From contig CADEGL010000019.1 in the NCBI GenBank assembly GCA_902826885.1, positions 7,638-57,115 on the forward strand: 49,478 bases of DNA, read 5' to 3'. Below are positions 41,287 to 49,478 of the stretch, in pieces. The number at the start of each line of letters is the position of its first letter. The stretch's first letter is position 1. The notes beneath the pieces are model-generated. The model was not told the DNA's origin, searched no databases, and was given only the letters and a program-made list of their open reading frames with translations. Source of the DNA: an uncultured Alphaproteobacteria bacterium (GTDB lineage: Bacteria; Pseudomonadota; Alphaproteobacteria; CADEGL01). The translations under genes were made by a program, and so were the position numbers.

Positions 41287-42680
41287 GACTCGCCTCCTTC
41301 CCGCCGCGCGGGCGACAACGCCGCCACCGGCGCCTTGGAGCGGCCGCCTTCAATCGGCGGGGCAGGCACATCACCCGGCCCCTTTTTCACCAAACGCCAC
41401 ATCAACATCACGCCGATCGGATAGACCATCAGATAGACCACCATGTAGGCGATCAGCGAGATCAACACCTCGTGCCCCTGAAGGGAGGGCGTTACGGAAT
41501 CGGCCGTGCGCAAAAGCCCATAGACGGTCCAGGGCTGACGCCCGACCTCGGTCGTCACCCATCCCGCGAGCACGGCGATGAAGCCAACCGGCCAGGCATA
41601 CCCGCACAGACGCAGGAACCAGGGTGTCTCGTAGAGGCGGTTGCGGACACGCAGGTACCAGCTCAGCACCACGATGCCGAGCATGATCAGACCCATGCCG
41701 ACCATGACGCGGAATGAAAAGAAGACGATGGCAACCGGCGGCCGTTCGTCGGCCGGAAAGTCCTTGAGCCCCTGTACCGTCCCATCGAGGCTGTGGGTCA
41801 GGATCAAGCTACCCAACAGCGGCACCTCAATCACCGCCTTGTTCGTCTCGCCCGTCTGGTCGGGTAGCGCGAAGAGGATGAGCGGGATGCCCGAGCCAGT
41901 CTCCCAATGCGCCTCGATGGCGGCCAGCTTGGCCGGCTGGTGCTCGCGCGTGTTGAGCCCATGCTGGTCTCCGATCACCATCTGCAACGGCACCAGGACG
42001 GTCAGGAGCTTGAACGTCATGGAGAGCATCTTGCGCCCCTCCTCGACGTACCGCCCCTGGCGCATCAAGTAGGCCGCAACCGCCAGCACGACGAAGCCGG
42101 TGGTGACGAAACAAGCCACCACCATGTGAGCGAGGCGATAGGGGAAGGACGGGTTGAAGATGATCTCGATCCAACTGGTCGGAAAGAAGATGCCGTCGAC
42201 CAGCGTGTGGCCTTGCGGCGTCTGCATCCAACTATTGGCGGCCAAGATCCAGAACGCGGAGATCAAGGTACCCGTCGCGACCATCAGCGCCGCGATGAAA
42301 TGCGCCCACGGCGGCACCAGCTTGCGGCCGAACAGCAGCACGCCGAGAAAGCCGGCCTCGAGGAAGAACGCCGTCAGCCCTTCATAGGCCATCAATGGCG
42401 CGATGATGTTGGCCGTAATATCGGAGAAGCGGCTCCAATTGGTGCCGAACTGGAACGGCATGACGATGCCGGTCACCACGCCCATCCCGAACGAGATGGC
42501 GAAAATCTTGACCCAGAAATTCGAAATGCGGAGATAGAGCGGGTTGCGGGTTGCGAGATGCAACCCTTCCAGCACCGCGATATAGCTGGCCACGCCGATC
42601 GTGAAGGCCGGCATCAAAATATGCCAGGCGATGACCCAGGCGAATTGCAGCCGCGACAGGATCAGAGCATCGAGATCCAC
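41283..42680 (-). CDS. cydA: Cytochrome bd-type quinol oxidase subunit I (CIO type)
   Basis: A 465-residue haem-bearing subunit. H20 in FAWVIAWHILMPAFTIG is the haem b595 ligand, H and M ligands for haem b558 are expected near VPLQMVIGDQHGLNTREHQPAK and the following helix, and GWVTTEVGRQPWTVYGLLRT is the conserved GRQPW segment of the family. The protein is shorter than E. coli CydA (about 520 residues), indicating the short Q-loop of CioA-type oxidases. These work at low oxygen, resist cyanide and pump no protons. The gene lies 86 bp downstream of budA. The C-terminus is rich in Pro/Ala/Arg. Confidence 0.95.
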   Translation of the reverse strand: MDLDALILSRLQFAWVIAWHILMPAFTIGVASYIAVLEGLHLATRNPLYLRISNFWVKIFAISFGMGVVTGIVMPFQFGTNWSRFSDITANIIAPLMAYEGLTAFFLEAGFLGVLLFGRKLVPPWAHFIAALMVATGTLISAFWILAANSWMQTPQGHTLVDGIFFPTSWIEIIFNPSFPYRLAHMVVACFVTTGFVVLAVAAYLMRQGRYVEEGRKMLSMTFKLLTVLVPLQMVIGDQHGLNTREHQPAKLAAIEAHWETGSGIPLILFALPDQTGETNKAVIEVPLLGSLILTHSLDGTVQGLKDFPADERPPVAIVFFSFRVMVGMGLIMLGIVVLSWYLRVRNRLYETPWFLRLCGYAWPVGFIAVLAGWVTTEVGRQPWTVYGLLRTADSVTPSLQGHEVLISLIAYMVVYLMVYPIGVMLMWRLVKKGPGDVPAPPIEGGRSKAPVAALSPARREGGES

Positions 42681-42766
42681 GCGTGTGCACTCCCCTTACA
42701 CGATGATCGCAATCGATCCGCGAAATCTAGCGCAAATGACCGGGGGCCGGAACCAAGAGATTCTCC

Positions 42767-43597
42767 TTAGGTGCCGCGCTGCCGCTCCGCTTTTTCCAGG
42801 TCGGCCGAGCCATCGCGCGTCAGATCGGCTTTGAGGAAGTGAGCCGTTTCGGGGACGGCGATGCGGAAATCGGCCTCATGCTGCACCTGTGCCCGCAAGG
42901 CTTTGGCGCCGCACTCCAGCAGATGCCCTGCGACGCGCCGGTCCTTGGACAGGAAGTGCAGGTGATAGCCCGGCACGTTGACCGTTCGCGCGTACTGGGG
43001 CGTCCAGAAGCCGATCAGCGACCCCTCGACGTTTCGGTGTTCGAACTCGGCCTGATGGGCGGTCGCCACCACAAGCGGCGTATCCGGCGCGGCCTTGCAC
43101 GCGATCCGGGTTTTCACAAAATCGAAAATGCCGTCCACTCGAACGGCGAAAAACACGTTCGCGCTGTCGCGCATCGCGTTCAGCTTCGTCTCAAGCTCGG
43201 CGAGGGAAAGACACGCGATCGCCGCGTCCCGTTCGGGCTGGAAATGCGTGACCACGGCAAAAGGCACCAACGCATCGTCGGGCGATTCGACGACTGTGCC
43301 ATCCGGCCGGGCCTGGAAGACATGCCCATCCACCGCGACCATCTCGCCGTCGAGGTTGGCAAAGGTGCCCAAGCCGAAATCGCCATGCTCTTTCAGTGTT
43401 GCGACCGAGACCACGCCGTCATAGATGCCTTCCACCAGGGCTCCCGTGGTGGAAACTTGGAACAGCGTGCCATGGTCGACCTGCAACGCGTCGGCCAGGG
43501 CGCGCGAGACGACATGCGCCGCAGGCTCGCCCCCGGCCACGCGGCGTTGCAGCGCGTCCCACAAGGACTGGGAGATGTCGCAGGTCAATTCGGGCAT
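42767..43597 (-). CDS. budA: Alpha-acetolactate decarboxylase
   Basis: A 276-residue enzyme converting acetolactate to acetoin. The zinc-binding histidines are H212, H214 and H225 in GYHLHFLSKDRRVAGH; FGLGTFANLDGEMV is the other family signature with a catalytic Glu. There is no signal peptide. It lies 13 nt downstream of the catabolic acetolactate synthase, giving a two-gene acetoin pathway. Acetoin formation drains pyruvate without acidification and is well known in enterobacteria and bacilli, less so in alphaproteobacteria. No butanediol dehydrogenase is recognised next to it; the SDR at 4250 is far away. Confidence 0.93.
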   Translation of the reverse strand: MPELTCDISQSLWDALQRRVAGGEPAAHVVSRALADALQVDHGTLFQVSTTGALVEGIYDGVVSVATLKEHGDFGLGTFANLDGEMVAVDGHVFQARPDGTVVESPDDALVPFAVVTHFQPERDAAIACLSLAELETKLNAMRDSANVFFAVRVDGIFDFVKTRIACKAAPDTPLVVATAHQAEFEHRNVEGSLIGFWTPQYARTVNVPGYHLHFLSKDRRVAGHLLECGAKALRAQVQHEADFRIAVPETAHFLKADLTRDGSADLEKAERQRGT

Positions 43598-43610
43598 GCC
43601 GCTCTCCGCG

Positions 43611-45266
43611 CTATTGGATGACGCCTGGGTGCAGGCTACCCATCAAACTGGGGTTGTCGCGATAATCGACCGGTACGTCGATCAGAACCGGCCCCGGAGT
43701 GTCCATCGCCTTGCGCAGCGTGGGCGCCAGTTCGTCCGGATGATTGATGCGATATCCCGTCGCGCCGAACGCCTCGGCGTATTTGACGGCATCGATGGGC
43801 CCGAACTTGGTTCCGGTGGCGCGGCCATATTTCGCAAACTCCTGAAACGCCACCATGTTGTAGCCGCCGTCGCTCCAAATCATGTGGACCAGGTTGCATT
43901 TGAGCCGCACGGCCGTCTCGAGCTCCGCCGCGGAGAAAAGGAAGCCGCCATCGCCGGAAACCGAAAGAACCTTGCCCCCGGGGTGCGCCAGCGAAGCGGC
44001 AATAGCCCACGGCAAGGCCACGCCCAGCGTTTGCTGGCCATTCGAGGTGAGAAGCTGGCCTGGACGGAAGCTATAGAAGTAGCGCGCGATCCAGATGTGG
44101 AACGCACCCATATCGAGCGCAACCGTCATGTCTTCGGTCACGAAGTTCTGCATCTCGTGGACGATGCGCAGCGGATGGACCGGCATGCCGGAAAGGTCCG
44201 CGCCCTTCGCGCGAACATCCTCCAGCTCGCGCCGCACATGGCCCAGCAACGGGATATCCGCGGCACGGCTGGCCGGCATCAGCCGCTCCGCCAGCGCCGC
44301 GACGTTGGCCGCGATGTCACCCGTCAATTCGATCGACGGCCGGTAGCATGAGTCGTACTCCGCCGGCGTCGTGTCGATATGAATGACCGGGCGGTGCAAG
44401 TCTCGATTCCACAGGGACGGACCATACTCGATCGGGTCGAAGCCGACCGTGATCACCAGGTCCGCCGCATCCAGAAGCCGGTCGCCGGGCTGGTTATGGA
44501 AAAGCCCCACACGCCCGCCGAAGCAATCCAGATGTTTTCGCGGCACGACACCCGCGCCTTGGTATGTGCAGACCGTGGGCAAAGTATGCCGGTCGAGCAA
44601 GGTGCGCACCGCGGCCGCGTTCTCCGGCCGGCTGGCCAGCATCCCCAGAAATAGGACTGGCAGCTTGGCCGCGCCGATGGCCTTGGCCGCCTCCGCAATG
44701 ATCGCCAGATCCCCCGCTCCACCCTTGGGCGGCACGGCGGGCGTCAGCACGCGGTCCGGCGCCGGTGCGACCATCACGTTCTGCGGCAGGCTGATGAAAG
44801 AAGCGCCAGGGCGGCCGCCCTCGGCGGCGCGGAAGGCATTGGCGACCGCTTCGCCAATGGCGTCTCCGGACGTGACCTCGACACTGTATTTGCTGACGGG
44901 ACGCATCAGCGCGGCGTTGTTCAGGCTCTGATGGGCCTGCTTCAGCCGATCGGCCAACGGCACGGCACCGCCCAGCGCCACGATGGGCATGCCTTCGGAG
45001 GTCGCCGTGGCCAGGCCCGTGGCCAGGTTGGTGACACCGGGACCGCTGGTGACGAGGCAAACACCCGCCTGACCGGTCAGGTGGCCCAGACCGGCCGCGA
45101 TGAACGCCGCGTTCTGCTCATGCCGGCAGACAACCAATTCGATCTTCGAGCCGTTCAGCGCTTCATAGACCCGGTCGATCTTGGCACCTGGAATGCCGAA
45201 AATATGGGTCACGCCCTGGGCTTCCAGATTGCGGACCAGGACTTCGGCGCCGGAACGGTCTGTCAC
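43611..45266 (-). CDS. alsS: Acetolactate synthase, catabolic type
   Basis: A 551-residue ThDP enzyme condensing two pyruvates to acetolactate. The N-terminal domain has FGIPGAKIDRVYEAL, the catalytic Glu region CRHEQNAAFIAAG and TSGPGVTNLATGL; the C-terminal domain has the ThDP motif GDGGFLFSAAELETAVRLK ending in SDGGYN. Absence of a regulatory small-subunit gene, the AlsS/BudB-like sequence and adjacent budA indicate the FAD-independent catabolic enzyme, not IlvB. The GTG at 45266 follows GAGG at 5 nt. A longer reading from 45359 would overlap the divergent ohr gene. Confidence 0.93.
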   Translation of the reverse strand: MTDRSGAEVLVRNLEAQGVTHIFGIPGAKIDRVYEALNGSKIELVVCRHEQNAAFIAAGLGHLTGQAGVCLVTSGPGVTNLATGLATATSEGMPIVALGGAVPLADRLKQAHQSLNNAALMRPVSKYSVEVTSGDAIGEAVANAFRAAEGGRPGASFISLPQNVMVAPAPDRVLTPAVPPKGGAGDLAIIAEAAKAIGAAKLPVLFLGMLASRPENAAAVRTLLDRHTLPTVCTYQGAGVVPRKHLDCFGGRVGLFHNQPGDRLLDAADLVITVGFDPIEYGPSLWNRDLHRPVIHIDTTPAEYDSCYRPSIELTGDIAANVAALAERLMPASRAADIPLLGHVRRELEDVRAKGADLSGMPVHPLRIVHEMQNFVTEDMTVALDMGAFHIWIARYFYSFRPGQLLTSNGQQTLGVALPWAIAASLAHPGGKVLSVSGDGGFLFSAAELETAVRLKCNLVHMIWSDGGYNMVAFQEFAKYGRATGTKFGPIDAVKYAEAFGATGYRINHPDELAPTLRKAMDTPGPVLIDVPVDYRDNPSLMGSLHPGVIQ

Positions 45267-45337
45267 GATATCCTCACGCGATGGAGCTAGAGAGCGTAGT
45301 CTAGCCGAACGGCCCCACCCATTCCGAGGAGAGCATG

Positions 45338-45751
45338 ATGAAGATTCTTTACAAGACATCGGCCACGTCCACGGGCGGCCGCGAGGGCCGCTCGGTTTCC
45401 GCGGATGGAATCCTGGACGTGAAACTGGCGCCAGCCAAGGAGCTGGGCGGCCCGGGCGGTGCGACGAATCCAGAGCAGCTTTTCGCGGCCGGCTATTCGG
45501 CCTGCTTCCTGAGCGCCATGAAGTTCGTCGCCGGTAAGGAAAAGCTGCGCTTCCCGCCCGATACCACGGTGACGGCGGAGGTCGGCCTGGGCGAGATCAC
45601 GGGCGGGTTCGCGCTCGATGTCGAGCTGCGCATCGCCCTGCCCGGCCTGGCACGCGCGGATGCCGAGGCGTTGGCCAACAAGGCGCACCATGTGTGCCCG
45701 TATTCCAACGGCACGCGCGGCAATGTGGACGTCCGGCTCGTGATCGTTTGA
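45338..45751 (+). CDS. ohr: Organic hydroperoxide resistance protein Ohr
   Basis: A 137-residue cytoplasmic thiol peroxidase of the Ohr/OsmC family that reduces organic hydroperoxides with lipoyl-dependent recycling. The two redox cysteines are C56 in GYSACFLSAM and C120 in HHVCPYSNGTRGN, the arrangement of Ohr rather than OsmC. Two consecutive ATGs exist; the second fits the AGGAG spacing better. The gene is divergent from alsS with 71 bp between starts. An OhrR repressor gene is not visible nearby. Confidence 0.94.
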   Translation: MKILYKTSATSTGGREGRSVSADGILDVKLAPAKELGGPGGATNPEQLFAAGYSACFLSAMKFVAGKEKLRFPPDTTVTAEVGLGEITGGFALDVELRIALPGLARADAEALANKAHHVCPYSNGTRGNVDVRLVIV

Positions 45752-45755
45752 CGGC

Positions 45756-46127
45756 TTACGGCTTGGCGGCCGGATTGCCGGACACCTTCTCCGCTGCGGT
45801 GTCGTTGGACGCCGGACCGCAACGGTCCGCGTCCGGGGCATAGCCCGCCTTCCGGTACGCGCCGCCGGCGGCATAAAGCACGTCGTCCCAGCCGTCCGTG
45901 TAATAGACGCGCACGCGTCCGCCTTCCCAGCGCCAGATGCCGCGCTCCCCGCCGGCCCAATCGGTGGTCGCGGTCTGATCCGGCTTGAGCCAAGCATGAA
46001 ACGGCGTGCCGTCGGTATGATGGAACCGCCAAAGCCCGACCGGATCGAAGGGCGGTTTCGTGTCCGCCGCCACGGCCGCGCAGGGCAGCATCACGAACAG
46101 AACAGCGGCGCCGAAGCGTGCGCGCAT
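45756..46127 (-). CDS. Small exported protein of unknown function
   Basis: A 123-residue periplasmic protein. The signal peptide MRARFGAAVLFVMLPCAAVA ends at AAD. The mature chain begins PFDPVGLWRFHHTDGTPFHAW and contains a Trp-rich repeated-strand pattern (GIWRWEGGRVRVYYTDGWDD), suggestive of a small beta-barrel or lipocalin-like fold such as those starting with GxW. The C-terminus is polar. The ATG at 46127 follows GGGAGGAGG; a 15-codon longer reading has no such site. It ends 4 nt from the convergent ohr stop. I do not recognise a family with a known role. Confidence 0.75.
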   Translation of the reverse strand: MRARFGAAVLFVMLPCAAVAADTKPPFDPVGLWRFHHTDGTPFHAWLKPDQTATTDWAGGERGIWRWEGGRVRVYYTDGWDDVLYAAGGAYRKAGYAPDADRCGPASNDTAAEKVSGNPAAKP

Positions 46128-46224
46128 GGCCTCCTCCCTTTCCGAAACCGAAGACGCGCGCCAGTTTGACACGGCCTCGCCCGCCCGTCAGGGTCGATAG
46201 AACGCCCCGCCGGGAATTCGCATC

Positions 46225-47106
46225 GTGAAGCCCATCGACGTTTTCCTCGCCATCACGTTTCCGTTGTTGTGGGGCTTCGGCTTCGCGGCGGCGAAATACG
46301 GCGTCGGGCATTTCCCGCCGATCTTCCTGACCGCTTGCCGCTTCGCTCTTTCGGCGCTGCTGTTGGTGTGGTTCGTGCGGCCGCCCTGGCATCTGCTGCG
46401 GCGTATCTTTCTGATCTCGATTCTCAGCGCTTCGATCTCCTACGCGCTGATTTACACCGGCCTCCAAGGCATCGATGTCTCGACCGCCGCGCTCCTGACC
46501 CAGATCGAAGTGGTCAGTGCCGCGATCACGGCGGCGATCTTTCTGAAGGAAAAGTTGAGCTGGAAAAGCATGGCCGGCATGACGGTGTCTTTCATCGGCC
46601 TGATGTTCATTTTTGGCGAGCCCAAGGTGCAGAGCAATCTGCTGCCCGTATTCATGGTGTTGGCCGGCGGCCTGTCATGGGCAACCGGGCAGGTTCTGGT
46701 TCGCACCCTGGGTCAGGTCGGTGGGTTCACCCTGTTGGCTTGGATGGCCGTGATGGCCGCGCCGCAGCTTTTCGTCTCGTCCTTCATCCTGGAAAGCGGA
46801 CAGATCGAGGCCGTGATGACGGCCGACTGGCTGAGCTGGGCCACCATCCTCTATCTCGGACTGATCATGAATGGGCTTGGCTACGCGATCTGGTACCACC
46901 TGCTGGGCCGTCATCCGGTGAACCGGGTGATGCCCTACGTGCTTCTGGTACCGGTCGCCAGCGTGGCGGCGGGCGTGGGATTGATGGGCGAGACCATGAC
47001 GTGGCCGGTCGCCATCGGCGGGGTGATCGTGATCGCGGGCGTGGCCGTGATGACCGTCGACTGGTCTCTCTTTCTTCGCGCGCGCGCGACCAAGCCCCGC
47101 GCGTAG
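46225..47106 (+). CDS. EamA/DMT superfamily transporter
   Basis: A 293-residue inner-membrane permease with ten predicted helices in two EamA repeats (LAITFPLLWGFGFAAAKYGV ... and VLAGGLSWATGQVLVRTLG ...). Members export amino acids, nucleosides or other small metabolites, such as RhtA and YdcZ relatives. It starts with GTG at 46225, with only a weak ribosome binding site. The gene stands alone between a small exported protein and a lipoprotein gene. The substrate cannot be deduced. Confidence 0.88.
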   Translation: MKPIDVFLAITFPLLWGFGFAAAKYGVGHFPPIFLTACRFALSALLLVWFVRPPWHLLRRIFLISILSASISYALIYTGLQGIDVSTAALLTQIEVVSAAITAAIFLKEKLSWKSMAGMTVSFIGLMFIFGEPKVQSNLLPVFMVLAGGLSWATGQVLVRTLGQVGGFTLLAWMAVMAAPQLFVSSFILESGQIEAVMTADWLSWATILYLGLIMNGLGYAIWYHLLGRHPVNRVMPYVLLVPVASVAAGVGLMGETMTWPVAIGGVIVIAGVAVMTVDWSLFLRARATKPRA

Positions 47107-47139
47107 GCGCGGGGCTTGGCAACGGCTCGGTAGACCGTC

Positions 47140-47598
47140 TTAGGGTTTGGTCGTGGTGTCCGACGGGGCCGGCGTGCCGGGAACCGGCGCAGGCGCGGGC
47201 GTCGTCGTATCGCTGGCCGGCGGGGTCGCGGGCGTCGCGTCCGTGGACGGTGGCGTGGTGGTGTCCGTCGTCGCCGGAGCCGGCGTGGTCGTATCGACCG
47301 GCGGCGCGGCGTTGGCGAAATTGCCATCGCCCTGCTTGGTCAGCGCGCACTCCAACGTGCCGGGCGCGTTGTCCAGGACGTAGGGGATGCTGACCGTATA
47401 GGACGTATCGGAAGCCTTGGTGATGGCCGACTTGCCCTTGCTCTCGAACTTGGCCGCCGGATAGCGATCCTTGCCGATCGCGAGACAGGCATCGTAGGCC
47501 TTGCTCTCGTCCTTGTTGCCGCACGCGGCCAGGAGGAGGCCAGAGGCCACGACGACGATTCCGCCGCGCAGAACGGCATGACGCCGGATGAAGGTCAT
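47140..47598 (-). CDS. Lipoprotein with Thr/Pro/Ala-rich C-terminal tail
   Basis: A 152-residue predicted lipoprotein with lipobox LLLAAC (Cys about residue 26). The folded part, about residues 30-90, contains two more cysteines (DACLAIGKDRYPAAKF and TLECALTK) and reads like a small secreted domain of unknown type. The last 60 residues are a low-complexity Thr/Pro/Ala/Asp tail (TTTPAPATTDTTTPP...) that probably spans the periplasm or cell wall. The low-complexity tail is encoded by imperfect GC-rich repeats. Function unknown. Confidence 0.75.
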   Translation of the reverse strand: MTFIRRHAVLRGGIVVVASGLLLAACGNKDESKAYDACLAIGKDRYPAAKFESKGKSAITKASDTSYTVSIPYVLDNAPGTLECALTKQGDGNFANAAPPVDTTTPAPATTDTTTPPSTDATPATPPASDTTTPAPAPVPGTPAPSDTTTKP

Positions 47599-47635
47599 GG
47601 TGTTAACTCCAAATTTATTATGAGCTCACGGTAGG

Positions 47636-47659
47636 ACAACGGCGGAACCCGCCTGTTGT
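47636..47659. terminator. Hairpin downstream of the acylphosphatase gene
   Basis: ACAAC-GGCGG (47636-47645) pairs with CCGCCTGTTGT (47649-47659) with one bulge. It lies about 50 nt after the acylphosphatase stop on the minus strand. There is no T-run in that direction, so the terminator assignment is tentative. Confidence 0.4.
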
Positions 47660-47707
47660 TTCAGGATTTCTTCATGAATTTGAGCCGGAAGATATGAGGG
47701 AAACCGC

Positions 47708-47988
47708 TTATTCGGTGGCTGTTTGGCGGAAGCTCTTGCTGCCGTCGTCTTGGCCCGGATGCTCGATCACGTTGGTGACGCGCGCATCGGGCGGCCCCAC
47801 CCGGCAGGCTGTGACCATGCCGGTCACAGCGTCGCCCGGGCCGATGAACAGGGCTTCGACGGTGCCGTCGGCGCGGTTGCGAACCCAGCCGCGCAATCCC
47901 CTGCGCGTGGCCTCTTCGGTCGTCCAGGCGCGATACCAGACGTTCTGGACCTTGCCCTCGATACGAACATGAACGGCGTGCTCCGCGC

Positions 47989-47992
<4 letters not shown>
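47708..47992 (-). CDS. acyP: Acylphosphatase
   Basis: A 94-residue enzyme hydrolysing carboxyl-phosphate bonds. The signature GKVQNVWYRAW contains the phosphate-binding loop with catalytic R21, and GLRGWVRNRADGTVE contains N39. The ATG overlaps the stop of the acyl-CoA carboxylase gene (ATGA), so the two are translated together. The pairing is seen in other alphaproteobacteria; a role in removing carboxyphosphate or related acyl phosphates is an inference. Confidence 0.94.

Positions 47993-49478
<1,486 letters not shown>

Noticed and set aside
43611-45266. Biosynthetic acetolactate synthase IlvB
   Set aside because: There is no small-subunit ilvH/N gene, the sequence follows the AlsS pattern, and acetolactate decarboxylase is adjacent.
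47147-47383. A Val/Gly/Ala-rich open frame on the plus strand opposite the Thr/Pro-rich lipoprotein tail
   Set aside because: It is the complementary reading of low-complexity Thr/Pro codons, with no start signal or domain.

Overview
The window is a high-GC chromosomal segment, almost certainly from an alphaproteobacterium (a Rhodospirillales-like lineage is my best guess, the order is not proven). The signs are GTG starts, 4-nt ATGA/GTGA overlaps, a KaiC-like ATPase/response-regulator pair, a GcvA-type LysR regulator, an ExbB with a long exported N-terminus, and the PccA/acylphosphatase pair. I see no rRNA, insertion sequence, phage gene or CRISPR array. The only RNA gene I can support is a tRNA-Leu(GAG).

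Layout. 1-2700: a FAD oxidoreductase divergent from an IclR regulator, then a DUF202 membrane protein. 2749-4126: the most unusual part, six consecutive tiny exported proteins on the minus strand. Four are paralogous lipoproteins sharing C-x3-G-x10-C-M and Cys-rich C-termini; two are 37-residue twins whose predicted mature peptides have only 14 residues and end in C-x3-C. 4250-13518: an SDR, an outer-membrane barrel, a PerM/AI-2E-family permease, a BON lipoprotein, an MscS channel, two CPA2 antiporters (one carrying a cyclic-nucleotide-binding domain), a haloacid dehalogenase and a DcaP-like porin, which together suggest ion and osmotic homeostasis. 13611-15520: a two-domain KaiC-like ATPase translationally coupled to a CheY-like receiver.

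15517-28777 is a scavenging/catabolic stretch: creatinase/DoeA-like M24 hydrolase, Rieske oxygenase, GMC oxidoreductase, OCD-family enzyme, rhodanese, enolase-superfamily enzyme, class-III aminotransferase, TSUP exporter, LysR regulator, branched-chain-type substrate-binding protein and amidase. It looks suited to small nitrogenous solutes such as betaines, ectoine or hydroxyprolines, but the substrate is not settled.

28860-36435 is an iron-acquisition locus: Fiu-like TonB-dependent receptor, PiuC dioxygenase, ExbB-ExbD-TonB, a receptor-plug fragment, HemP and an unknown protein. Three Fur-box-like sites share the core AAT[G/T]AGTTGCA and lie before the receptor, hemP and the unknown gene. 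tRNA-Leu and lipB are embedded in this locus.

36515-45266 holds beta-carbonic anhydrase, FumC, NAD-malic enzyme, a CIO-type cytochrome bd oxidase, acetolactate decarboxylase and catabolic acetolactate synthase. The set could carry fumarate via malate and pyruvate to acetoin under low oxygen. The right end holds Ohr, small exported proteins, a DMT permease, acylphosphatase and the C-terminal part of the propionyl/acyl-CoA carboxylase biotin subunit, cut by the window edge.
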